5,591 nucleotides of DNA, taken from contig DCTU01000365.1 of assembly GCA_002329445.1 (NCBI GenBank), positions 7,508 to 13,098 of the forward strand, in the 5' to 3' direction. This DNA comes from a bacterium UBP9_UBA1432 (GTDB lineage: Bacteria; Vulcanimicrobiota; Xenobia; Xenobiales; Xenobiaceae). A program made the position numbers and the translations under genes. The notes under the pieces are model-generated. The model saw only the letters and a list, made by a program, of their open reading frames with translations. It had not been told where the DNA came from and did no database searches. Of the stretch, positions 1 to 5,022 are shown piece after piece (the stretch's first letter is position 1; every line of letters begins with the position of its first letter).

Positions 1-77
1 CCGACAGCTTCTCCTCCGGCTGCCAGGTCGTGAATGGTCAACCGGACTCGGGAACCGATGGCGAGGGGCTCAGGCAT
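1..77 (-). CDS. Partial TRAM-domain protein, probable RNA (uracil-5-)-methyltransferase N-terminus
   Basis: This frame reads leftward from an ATG at 77-75 and leaves the window after 25 codons. The visible peptide begins MPEPLAIGSRVRLTIHDLAA and continues GGEAV. A basic G-x-x-V-x-L-T-I start followed by a Gly-Gly-Glu turn is the usual opening of a TRAM domain, a small beta-barrel RNA-binding module. TRAM at the extreme N-terminus is typical of TrmA/RumA-family methyltransferases that make m5U in tRNA or 23S rRNA. In MiaB/RimO proteins TRAM is C-terminal. In-frame alternative starts lie at 83 (ATG) and 86 (GTG), and a stop at 107-105 bounds the frame. I prefer 77 because GGGTGA precedes it at suitable spacing. 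The gene is divergent from the small gene at 242. The family call is inference from 25 residues: the catalytic domain is outside the window, so the substrate cannot be assigned. Confidence 0.6.
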   Translation of the reverse strand, partial: MPEPLAIGSRVRLTIHDLAAGGEAV

Positions 78-95
78 GTCCATCACCCATGAACA

Positions 96-168
96 GGTTC
101 CGGGCTAAGGGAACCGGGCTCTGCCCTCCGGGCCTCGGGGGGGCAGGCAGGGTCGGCTGATGACCGAC
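96..168. repeat. Three consecutive stem-loops in a divergent intergenic gap
   Basis: The 164-bp gap between the divergent genes contains three inverted repeats in a row. GGTTCC (96-101) pairs with GGAACC (110-115) around an 8-nt loop. CTGCCC (121-126) pairs with GGGCAG (141-146), extendable inward to 9 pairs including one G-T. GTCGG (152-156) pairs with CCGAC (164-168) around 7 nt. They could form in the leader of either gene or be binding sites on DNA. None is followed by a T-run, so they are not classical terminators. GC-rich DNA makes short stems by chance, so only their close packing is notable. Confidence 0.4.
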
Positions 169-241
169 TGGATCCTTCATTCCACGGGCTCCGGGGCGTT
201 CCTCCAGGAGGAATCGCAGCATCTGGCCGGAAGGGCTCCGC

Positions 242-454
242 GTGAGTTCCAAGAGTCTGCCCCTCCTGCTCCAATCCTCGCGCGACGCCCTGGCTGAAGG
301 TCTGGCCGACCTCGAGCAGGCCCTCGGCCACCTGGAGGAGGTCGAGAGCCGAGGTCAACGCCCTCCGGTTCGGGTCTCCCTGGTCGAACGGGCTCGAGCC
401 CAGGTCCTGTCGGCTCATCGGATCCTGGAGGACCTGTCCGTCCGCCTGGGGTAG
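242..454 (+). CDS. Small helical protein of unknown function (70 aa)
   Basis: A GTG-initiated frame of 70 residues ending in TAG. I do not recognise the family. The sequence is almost entirely helix-forming: residues about 5-35 are Leu/Ala/Glu-rich with heptad-like Leu spacing (for example ALAEGLADLEQALGHLEEVE), then a short Gly/Arg/Pro linker near 36-42, then a second helix from about 44 to 70. This suggests a two-helix hairpin or small coiled coil. There is no signal peptide or membrane segment. Codon third positions are strongly G/C, matching the surrounding genes and supporting real coding. GGAAGGG (229-235) sits 6 nt before the GTG. No in-frame ATG, GTG or TTG occurs between it and the upstream stop at 161-163. 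tatA follows on the same strand after 87 bp. A resemblance in size to exonuclease VII small subunit was considered, but the characteristic motifs are absent. Confidence 0.6.
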   Translation: MSSKSLPLLLQSSRDALAEGLADLEQALGHLEEVESRGQRPPVRVSLVERARAQVLSAHRILEDLSVRLG

Positions 455-467
455 GCGCAGGGGCGCC
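454..467 (+). terminator. Weak stem-loop after the small gene
   Basis: GGCGC (454-458) and GCGCC (463-467) form a 5-bp stem with a 4-nt loop overlapping the final base of the small gene's stop codon. There is no T-tract downstream, so this is at best a weak or factor-dependent terminator between the small gene and tatA. Confidence 0.2.
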
Positions 468-491
468 TTCCCGCCCTCGCCAGAGAGGATG

Positions 492-497
492 TATACT
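492..497 (+). promoter_or_regulatory. Candidate -10 box for tatA
   Basis: TATACT differs from the sigma-70 consensus TATAAT at one base and is conspicuous in otherwise GC-rich DNA. It lies 45 bp before the tatA ATG. The best -35 at an 18-bp spacing is TTCCCG (468-473), a poor match, so the promoter may be weak or activator-dependent. It would place the transcript start near 504, just before the 5'UTR palindrome. If real, tatA can be transcribed independently of the small upstream gene. Confidence 0.4.
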
Positions 498-508
498 GTC
501 AGGACGCC

Positions 509-522
509 GGGCGCTTGCGCCC
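509..522 (+). repeat. Palindrome in the tatA leader
   Basis: GGGCGC TT GCGCCC is a perfect 6-bp inverted repeat around TT. It ends 8 nt before the GAGGAA ribosome binding site (531-536) of tatA. As RNA the innermost pair would open to leave a 5-bp, 4-nt-loop hairpin at the extreme 5' end of the message if transcription begins near 504. Such a position suits transcript stabilisation or translational tuning, but it could equally be a DNA-binding site. Confidence 0.4.
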
Positions 523-541
523 CTGGAAGCGAGGAACGCCC

Positions 542-778
542 ATGCCTTTCAATATCGGTTACGGAGAACTCATCCTTCTGGCTGCGGTGGCGCTGCTGCT
601 CTTCGGCCCCCGCCGGCTCCCCGAGATCGGCAAGGCGATCGGCGAAGGCATGGCATCCTTCAAGAAGGCCGTGAGTTCAGCCACTGAGGCACCCCTCCCC
701 CCCCATCGCGAGCAGGCTCCCACGCCGGCTTCGGGAGCTGTCACCGATCCTCCCGGCCAGGAGGAGTCGGTTCCCTGA
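542..778 (+). CDS. tatA: Twin-arginine translocase subunit TatA/TatE family
   Basis: TatA forms the size-adaptable membrane conduit of the Tat system, which exports folded proteins carrying twin-arginine signals. The 78-residue product has the family layout: a short periplasmic N-terminus, one membrane helix (about 8-21, ending ALLLFG), a hinge with the near-invariant F-G-P (21-23), then an amphipathic helix with LPEIGKAIGEG and FKKA (about 26-43), then a Pro/Glu-rich disordered tail. TatB is usually longer, so TatA is preferred, although Glu at position 9 occurs in both and a single protein may serve both roles. The ATG at 542 is chosen because GAGGAA (531-536) lies 5 nt ahead and because the upstream ATG at 515 would add residues atypical of TatA. 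No tatB or tatC is adjacent. The gene converges on the lipoprotein gene, with 6 bp between stop codons. Confidence 0.92.
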   Translation: MPFNIGYGELILLAAVALLLFGPRRLPEIGKAIGEGMASFKKAVSSATEAPLPPHREQAPTPASGAVTDPPGQEESVP

Positions 779-790
779 CGGTCGTCAGGG
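773..790. terminator. Shared hairpin between convergent tatA and lipoprotein gene
   Basis: CCCTGACG (773-780) and CGTCAGGG (783-790) are perfect inverted repeats separated by GT. The tatA TGA is at 776-778 and the opposing gene's stop is at 785-787, so both stop codons lie in opposite arms of the same hairpin. On the plus strand the stem can extend through two G-U pairs to GG/CC at 769-770 and 793-794. No T-run follows on either side, so intrinsic termination would be inefficient; the hairpin may instead protect 3' ends. Confidence 0.55.
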
Positions 791-1276
791 GGCCTCGTGA
801 CGCAGGATCGGGGGGAGGTCAAGCGTCCGGATTCTCCACGCGCCGGCTTCAAGCCAGAATTCCCACGTCCAGGCCTGGACCTGGGAATACCTGCGGTCCG
901 AGACCGTGACCAGGGCCCGAGGGCCCTCGATCCGTTCGCTCTGCACCCAGCGGTTCTCGTAGGCCAGGCGGGTTGAGGCCGTCTTGAGGGCCTCTCCCAT
1001 GCGCTTCTCGAAGTCTTCGGCCGTCATGGCCGACTGCAGGCCTGTTCCCAGATAGGCATGCGCCGGACGGAAGCGACGGGCTCGCAGGTGGTCGAGAAAC
1101 TCCCGGGCCAGCGTGTCGGGGCGGCCTTCCAGGCTGGGAGGCGGGATCTCGGTCGGCCCCGGGACCGCCGGGTTGGACCCTTTCGGCCCCCCGCCACAGG
1201 CCAAGGCCACCAGGGCCAGCACGATCAGGCAGGCTGCCAGGGGGCGGGAGGGCAGGATGCGGGTCGAGGCGTTCAT
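785..1276 (-). CDS. Small lipoprotein with NTF2-like/DUF4878-like mature domain
   Basis: A 163-residue exported lipoprotein. The N-terminus has Arg6 and Arg11, a hydrophobic stretch (about 13-26) and a lipobox ending VALAC with Cys27 as the lipidated residue. Gly at +2 fits outer-membrane sorting. A Gly/Pro-rich linker (28-50) precedes a compact domain starting at about residue 54. This has an opening helix pair (LAREFLDHLRARRFRPAHAY), a mid segment with MTAEDFEKRM, then beta strands ending AWRIRTLDLPP. This pattern resembles the NTF2-like folds found in small DUF4878-type lipoproteins, where the domain is often a ligand or peptide binder. That assignment is by eye, and no substrate can be given. 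The ATG at 1276 has AGGA 8 nt upstream. The gene lies 51 bp after the second hydrolase and is probably cotranscribed with it. Confidence 0.8.
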   Translation of the reverse strand: MNASTRILPSRPLAACLIVLALVALACGGGPKGSNPAVPGPTEIPPPSLEGRPDTLAREFLDHLRARRFRPAHAYLGTGLQSAMTAEDFEKRMGEALKTASTRLAYENRWVQSERIEGPRALVTVSDRRYSQVQAWTWEFWLEAGAWRIRTLDLPPILRHEAP

Positions 1277-1299
1277 GCGACAGGTCCTGGTTTCAACTC

Positions 1300-1323
1300 G
1301 GCCCGGCCGGTCCCTGCCGGGCC
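1300..1323 (-). terminator. GC-rich hairpin between second hydrolase and lipoprotein gene
   Basis: GGCCCGGC (1300-1307) and GCCGGGCC (1316-1323) form a perfect 8-bp stem with an 8-nt loop, starting 4 nt after the hydrolase stop on the minus strand. The sequence after it (GAGTTGAAA) has no uridine run. It could attenuate or separate expression of the lipoprotein gene from the hydrolases, or act as an RNA processing and stability element within one operon. Confidence 0.45.
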
Positions 1324-1327
1324 CTCC

Positions 1328-2209
1328 TCAGAGGTCGAGGGCCAGGCCTTCGCGGGCGACGAAGACCTCTGGCCCACGGGCCAGGCGGGCGGCTTCGACC
1401 TCCAAGGCATCGAGCTGGTCGTCGGTGCGGCCGGGATCATGATGGAAGAGGGCCACCCTGCGGCAGCCGGCCATGTTTCCCAGTTCGACGGCCTGTCGCC
1501 AGGTCGAGTGGCCCCAGTTCACCCGCTCCTGGACTTCCTCGGGCAGGAACTGGGCGTCGTGGATCAGCAGATCGGCTCCTCGGGCCAGTTCCAGGGCGGC
1601 GGAGGAGGTGCCCGGATCTCCCAGGGGGTATTCCACGTCCGTCAGATAGGCTACCGTCAGGTCCTGGTCTTCGAATCGATAACCTGAACACGCCAGTCGA
1701 TTCCCTCGGGGGAGCTCCAGGGAGGTCACCCGCACCGGGCCGACGTGGAAGACGGGGTCGGTGATCTCGTGGAACTCCACGGTGGCTCCGACATCGCGCA
1801 GAAGGAAGAAGTTCGGGACCGGACAGTAGCTGGGATTCACCTGGTGGAGCAGGGTCTCCTTCAGCCCGCCTTCAAAGCTCTGGCGCCCGTGGATGGTGAC
1901 CCGGTTACCGGCGACGTACATCATGGGAGAGAAGGGAATCCCCTGGATGTGGTCCCAGTGGCAGTGGGCCAGCATCAGGTGCAGCCTCTCTTCTCCGCGG
2001 CCGGCCTTCCCGGCCATCAGGTCGGCGGTCATCCAGCGAAAACCCATCCCGCCGTCCAGGCTGATCAGGGTTCCCTCCGAGCACGAGAGAAGCACGCAGG
2101 GGGTGTTGCCTCCGTAGCGCGCTTGCGGCTCGTCAGGTGTGGGAATGGAGCCGCGCACCCCCCAGAAGGTCACTCGCACGCCGTCAGACCGCCCCTTTCC
2201 AGTTTCCAT
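1328..2209 (-). CDS. Metallo-beta-lactamase-fold hydrolase, diverged paralogue (293 aa)
   Basis: A cytosolic metallo-hydrolase of the branch related to PhnP and RNase Z (probably the TaR3-like group), whose members cleave phosphodiester or cyclic-phosphate bonds. The substrate here is unknown. Visible signatures are TFWGVRGSIP (14-23), YGGNTPCV (32-39), the metal motif HCHWDH (82-87), SGYRF (175-179), Asp191 in AYLTDV, HDAQF (217-221), NWGHST (231-236) and FHHDP (255-259). Two positions depart from the neighbouring paralogue: LDGGMG (51-56) replaces the usual DAGTG, and Asn170 stands where the paralogue has His159, probably the third-motif zinc ligand. One zinc site may therefore be altered. 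The ATG at 2209 has GAAGGG 5 nt upstream and gives an N-terminus like the paralogue's. GTG at 2179 would give a shorter start close to many homologues. The 40-bp overlap with the upstream gene suggests translational coupling. Confidence 0.88.
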   Translation of the reverse strand: METGKGRSDGVRVTFWGVRGSIPTPDEPQARYGGNTPCVLLSCSEGTLISLDGGMGFRWMTADLMAGKAGRGEERLHLMLAHCHWDHIQGIPFSPMMYVAGNRVTIHGRQSFEGGLKETLLHQVNPSYCPVPNFFLLRDVGATVEFHEITDPVFHVGPVRVTSLELPRGNRLACSGYRFEDQDLTVAYLTDVEYPLGDPGTSSAALELARGADLLIHDAQFLPEEVQERVNWGHSTWRQAVELGNMAGCRRVALFHHDPGRTDDQLDALEVEAARLARGPEVFVAREGLALDL

Positions 2210-3096
2210 GTCTGCCCTTCGCAGGCCACGTGGACGTTCAGCCCCTGGCTCTCCCCCATCCTGCGGGCTTCTTCGTAGAGAATGGCCAGCTCCTCATCCC
2301 TGCGCTCGGGGTTGTGGTGGAACATGAACAGATGGTCGGCTCCGGCCAGGCGGCAGATCTCCAGTCCGTCCTCCAGGGTCGAATGGCCCCAATGGCGGCG
2401 CTCGGCGTATTCCGCCGGGGTGAAGAAGGTGTCATAGATGACCAGGTCCGCTCCCTCGGCCAGACGCACCTGGTTCTCGAAGAGCTCCTGCAGGAAGGCC
2501 TCTTCCGAGACGCCAGGCCGGGGGTCGGCCAGAAGCACGTCGCGCGAGGGGGCCACGTCGCACACATAGGCCAGAACGAGTCCGTCTCGTTCCAGGCGGT
2601 AGCCGCTGGACACCCCGGGATGGTTCAACCTGTGCGTGAGGATCTGGAAGCCCGCCACGTCCTGGGGCCTTCCTTCCTCCAATTCGAGGAAGCGCACCTT
2701 CGAGGGAAGCTGCTCCAGGGGGGTCGGGAAGAATGCCACGTGCTGTTGACCCGAGAAGAGGGTCTCCAACTTGTCTTCATCCCGCAGGATCGAGAAGATG
2801 GAGATCTCGATCTCCGGTTCGTAGGCCGGCTCGAAGTAGGGAAAGCCCTGGATATGGTCCCAGTGCGGATGGCTGATCAAGAGTGTGAGCTCTCGAGGAC
2901 ATCCCTGCGAGAGGAGCCTCTGGCCCAGGCGCCGGATCCCGGTGCCGGCATCGATCACCACGTGGTTCCCCTCCGCGGTGACCTGCACGCAAGGCGTATT
3001 GCCGCCAAACCTGCGGGCGTGGGGGCGCGCGACGGGAAAGGAACCGCGGACTCCCCAGAAGGTCAGTTCCAACTTTCCTCGACCTCGCTCGTTCAC
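2170..3096 (-). CDS. Metallo-beta-lactamase-fold hydrolase (308 aa), intact metal motifs
   Basis: The upstream member of a tandem hydrolase pair from the same PhnP/RNase Z-related branch. Motifs in order are TFWGVRGSFP (12-21), RFGGNTPCV (29-37), IDAGTG (48-53), HPHWDHIQGFPYF (76-88), LNHPGVSSGYRL (157-168, His159 as likely metal ligand), Asp180 in AYVCDV, IYDTFF (220-225), HWGHST (235-240) and FHHNP (259-263). All expected metal ligands are present, so it should be an active zinc or manganese hydrolase. Family members act on phosphodiesters; the natural substrate cannot be read from sequence. The GTG start at 3096 has no purine-rich site before it, and an 8-bp hairpin lies 12 nt upstream. 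TTG at 3072, preceded by GAGG-rich sequence, would give MELTFWGVRG and is a credible alternative. The gene follows the RNase G gene by 165 bp and overlaps the next hydrolase by 40 bp. Confidence 0.9.
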   Translation of the reverse strand: MNERGRGKLELTFWGVRGSFPVARPHARRFGGNTPCVQVTAEGNHVVIDAGTGIRRLGQRLLSQGCPRELTLLISHPHWDHIQGFPYFEPAYEPEIEISIFSILRDEDKLETLFSGQQHVAFFPTPLEQLPSKVRFLELEEGRPQDVAGFQILTHRLNHPGVSSGYRLERDGLVLAYVCDVAPSRDVLLADPRPGVSEEAFLQELFENQVRLAEGADLVIYDTFFTPAEYAERRHWGHSTLEDGLEICRLAGADHLFMFHHNPERRDEELAILYEEARRMGESQGLNVHVACEGQTWKLERGGLTACE

Positions 3097-3108
3097 AGGG
3101 TGGTCGCC

Positions 3109-3135
3109 GGGTGACGGCTCCCGCCCGCGTCACCC
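3109..3135 (-). promoter_or_regulatory. Stem-loop just upstream of the first hydrolase start
   Basis: GGGTGACG (3109-3116) and CGTCACCC (3128-3135) form a perfect 8-bp inverted repeat with an 11-nt loop. It ends 12 nt before the GTG start, where a ribosome binding site would be expected but is not seen. It may control translation or bind a regulator; no T-run follows, so it is not a classical terminator. Confidence 0.45.
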
Positions 3136-3204
3136 CGATTCGCTCGAGCAGCAGGCCCGCCTGTCTGGGGAAGGTCCTCCCCCGCCGGATTGGGCCCTGG
3201 AGCC

Positions 3205-3224
3205 GCTTTCGACTTCAAGAAAGC
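3205..3224 (-). repeat. Stem-loop downstream of the RNase G gene
   Basis: GCTTTC (3205-3210) and GAAAGC (3219-3224) form a 6-bp stem with an 8-nt loop, 38 nt past the RNase G stop codon on the minus strand. There is no uridine tract after it. It could mark the 3' end of the RNase G message or a cleavage site between that gene and the hydrolases. Confidence 0.3.
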
Positions 3225-3236
3225 CCCACGGCACTC

Positions 3237-3257
3237 CTCCGTCGGAGTTCCAGGAAC
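3237..3257. repeat. Two abutting 11-bp interrupted palindromes
   Basis: CTCCGTCGGAG (3237-3247) and GTTCCAGGAAC (3247-3257) each consist of 5-bp arms around one central base and share the G at 3247. They lie immediately after the RNase G stop codon. One-base-centred dyads of this size are typical of DNA-binding protein half-sites rather than RNA hairpins, although ACTCC/GGAGT (3233-3237 with 3244-3248) could also form a small stem. Confidence 0.35.
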
Positions 3258-3261
3258 CCTC

Positions 3262-4935
3262 CTAGCGGACGATCTCGGCCTGACAAAAGGCCCCGGTGCT
3301 CCGGAGCAGGCGCACCTGGACCTCCTTGCCCAGCCGGTCTCCTCCCGAGAGGACCTCCACCACGTTCCCGTTGACCACGGCCAGGGCGCTCTGGATGTTG
3401 GGGCCGAACGGCTCCTCCAGGCGGACCTTGACCTGATGCCCCTGGCCCAATCGGGTGACGCGGGCCTCCAACTGGTTGCGGGGCCCTCCCAGGACTTCGT
3501 GGTGCTCGGGATGGAGGTGCCGATCCACCTGCACCAGGATCGTCCGGCCGCTGTCGCGCTCGAGGGCCTCGACCTCCTCGCCCTCCACCCCGATCAACTC
3601 GATGGCCGTGTGCGGGTGCACCCGGGCCAGGATGGCTTCATTGCGGTCGTCCAGCGCCAGGCGCAGGATCTCGCGTCGGACCCGGAAGGCCAGGGACTGG
3701 GCCGAGAGCAGACGGCCCCGGCCCGAGCAGACCGGGCACGGCTCCCGCATCACCGCATCCAGGTCCTTCCCCTCGCGCTTGCGGGTCAACTGGACCAGGC
3801 CCAGTTCGGTCATCCCGACCAGGTGGGTACGGGTCCGGTCGCGGCGGAGTTCGTCGCCCAGGAACTCCAGCACCTTGCGCTGGTCGTCGGCCGAGTCCAT
3901 GTCGATGAAGTCGATCACGATGATGCCGGCCATGTCTCGCAGTCGCAACTGGCGACAGATTTCCCGACATGCCTCCAGGTTGGTCCGGAGGATCGTGTCT
4001 GCCAGGCTGGTCTTGCCGATGAACTTGCCGGTGTTGACGTCGATGACCCAGAGGGCCTCGGTCCGATCGATGATCAGATACCCCCCGGACTCCAACCACA
4101 CCTTGCGGTTCAGGGCCTTCTCGACCTCGGATTCGACGCCGTGCAGGTCGAAGAGAGGACGTCGGTCCGTGTAGAGGTGCATCCGATCCAGAAGAGCCGG
4201 CGCGGTGATCTCCAACTTGTCCCGCATCTTGGCGTATTCCACGGGGTTGTCGATGATCAGCCGGTCGATGTCGGGAGTGAAGAGGTCGCGAAGCACCTTG
4301 TCGACCAGGGCCAGCTCCTGGTGGATCAAAGCCGGAGCCCGCCGCTTGCGGGCCGATTGCTGGACCTTGTCCCAGACCTTGACCAGATAGTCGAGGTCCC
4401 GCTGGAGGTCCTCCTCGGTTCGTCCGGCGGCTGCCGTGCGCACGATGACCCCCATCCCTTCGGGTCGGATCTTCTCGGCGCAGACCCGCAGGCGGTTGCG
4501 CTCCTCCTCGTCCAGGATCCGCCGCGAGACCCCGATGTACTGGGCCGAGGGGAGAAGGACCAGATAGCGCCCGGGAAGGGTCACGTAGGTCGTGATGCGG
4601 GCCCCCTTGGTCCCCACGGCCTCCTTGACGACCTGGACCAGGGTCTCCTGGTTGACCTTCAAGATGTCGGAGATCGACATCTGGCGCAGGGACTCGTTGA
4701 CTTCATCTCCCAGATGCGCCGCAGCGTCATCTGCGCACAGGAAGCCGTTGCGTTCCAGGCCGATGTCCACGAAGGCCGCATTCATTCCCGGCAGCACGTT
4801 GGAGACGCGCCCCTTGTAGATGCTGCCCACCTGACGCTCTTCGCGAGCGATCAGGATTTCCATCACCTGGCCGTCTTCGAGCACGACGGCCCGGCCCTCG
4901 CGCTCGTCGAGGGAAATCAGGATTTCCTTGTACAT
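3262..4935 (-). CDS. rng: Ribonuclease G/E family endoribonuclease with C-terminal TRAM-like domain
   Basis: A single-strand-specific endoribonuclease that favours 5'-monophosphorylated RNA and acts in rRNA maturation and mRNA decay. All core parts are visible. The S1-type RNA-binding domain spans roughly 35-125 (GSIYKGRVSNVLPGMNAAFV). The 5'-sensor Arg166-Thr167 is in VIVRTAA. The DNase I-like catalytic core has Asp299 (IDVNTG) and Asp342 (IDFIDM), equivalent to D303 and D346 of E. coli RNase E. The zinc-link cysteines are C400 and C403 (CPVC). The protein has 557 residues against about 489 for E. coli RNase G and lacks the long disordered RNase E tail. The extra C-terminal part, about 487-557, ends with VVNGNVVEVL and VRLLRSTGAFCQAEIV and resembles a TRAM RNA-binding barrel. 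The ATG at 4935 has GAGG 8 nt ahead. A strong leader hairpin at 4997-5022 may influence expression. Confidence 0.96.
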   Translation of the reverse strand: MYKEILISLDEREGRAVVLEDGQVMEILIAREERQVGSIYKGRVSNVLPGMNAAFVDIGLERNGFLCADDAAAHLGDEVNESLRQMSISDILKVNQETLVQVVKEAVGTKGARITTYVTLPGRYLVLLPSAQYIGVSRRILDEEERNRLRVCAEKIRPEGMGVIVRTAAAGRTEEDLQRDLDYLVKVWDKVQQSARKRRAPALIHQELALVDKVLRDLFTPDIDRLIIDNPVEYAKMRDKLEITAPALLDRMHLYTDRRPLFDLHGVESEVEKALNRKVWLESGGYLIIDRTEALWVIDVNTGKFIGKTSLADTILRTNLEACREICRQLRLRDMAGIIVIDFIDMDSADDQRKVLEFLGDELRRDRTRTHLVGMTELGLVQLTRKREGKDLDAVMREPCPVCSGRGRLLSAQSLAFRVRREILRLALDDRNEAILARVHPHTAIELIGVEGEEVEALERDSGRTILVQVDRHLHPEHHEVLGGPRNQLEARVTRLGQGHQVKVRLEEPFGPNIQSALAVVNGNVVEVLSGGDRLGKEVQVRLLRSTGAFCQAEIVR

Positions 4936-4996
4936 CTCAAAAACCTCATTCGGGGGACGGCGCCCGGCTAGGAACCTTCACGGCCCTGGTCCCGCG

Positions 4997-5022
4997 CGTC
5001 CGGCATCCTGCGATGCCGGACG
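4997..5022 (-). promoter_or_regulatory. Strong stem-loop in the RNase G leader
   Basis: CGTCCGGCATC (4997-5007) and GATGCCGGACG (5012-5022) are perfect 11-bp inverted repeats around a 4-nt loop. Past a 3-base bulge (4994-4996), CCC (4991-4993) can also pair with GGG (5023-5025). It sits about 60 nt upstream of the RNase G start codon and is the most stable hairpin I find in the window. A leader structure controlling an RNase through self-cleavage is known for E. coli rne. The same role here is inference. Confidence 0.55.

Noticed and set aside
78..241. Riboswitch in the divergent gap
   Set aside because: Stem-loops are present but I recognise no conserved riboswitch core.
83..418. Minus-strand 111-codon frame opposite the small 70-aa gene
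   Set aside because: Pro/Ser/Arg-rich with no helix or strand pattern; the plus-strand frame has better codon bias, a local ribosome binding site and coherent helices.
515..541. Upstream ATG extending tatA by 9 residues
   Set aside because: It lies within the palindrome region, lacks a ribosome binding site, and the added residues are not found in TatA proteins.
1058..1687. A 209-codon plus-strand open frame spanning the lipoprotein and second hydrolase genes
   Set aside because: Low-complexity Gly/Gln-rich translation crossing two real genes on the other strand.
2137..3114. A 325-codon plus-strand open frame opposite the first hydrolase
   Set aside because: Shadow of the hydrolase gene; no recognisable motif and no coherent domain structure.
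3190..4971. A 593-codon open frame on the plus strand opposite the RNase G gene
   Set aside because: It mirrors RNase G codons, has biased residue content (Asp, Leu, Val, Gln, Gly) with no domain, and RNase G itself has every expected motif. Long antisense frames are common in GC-rich genes.
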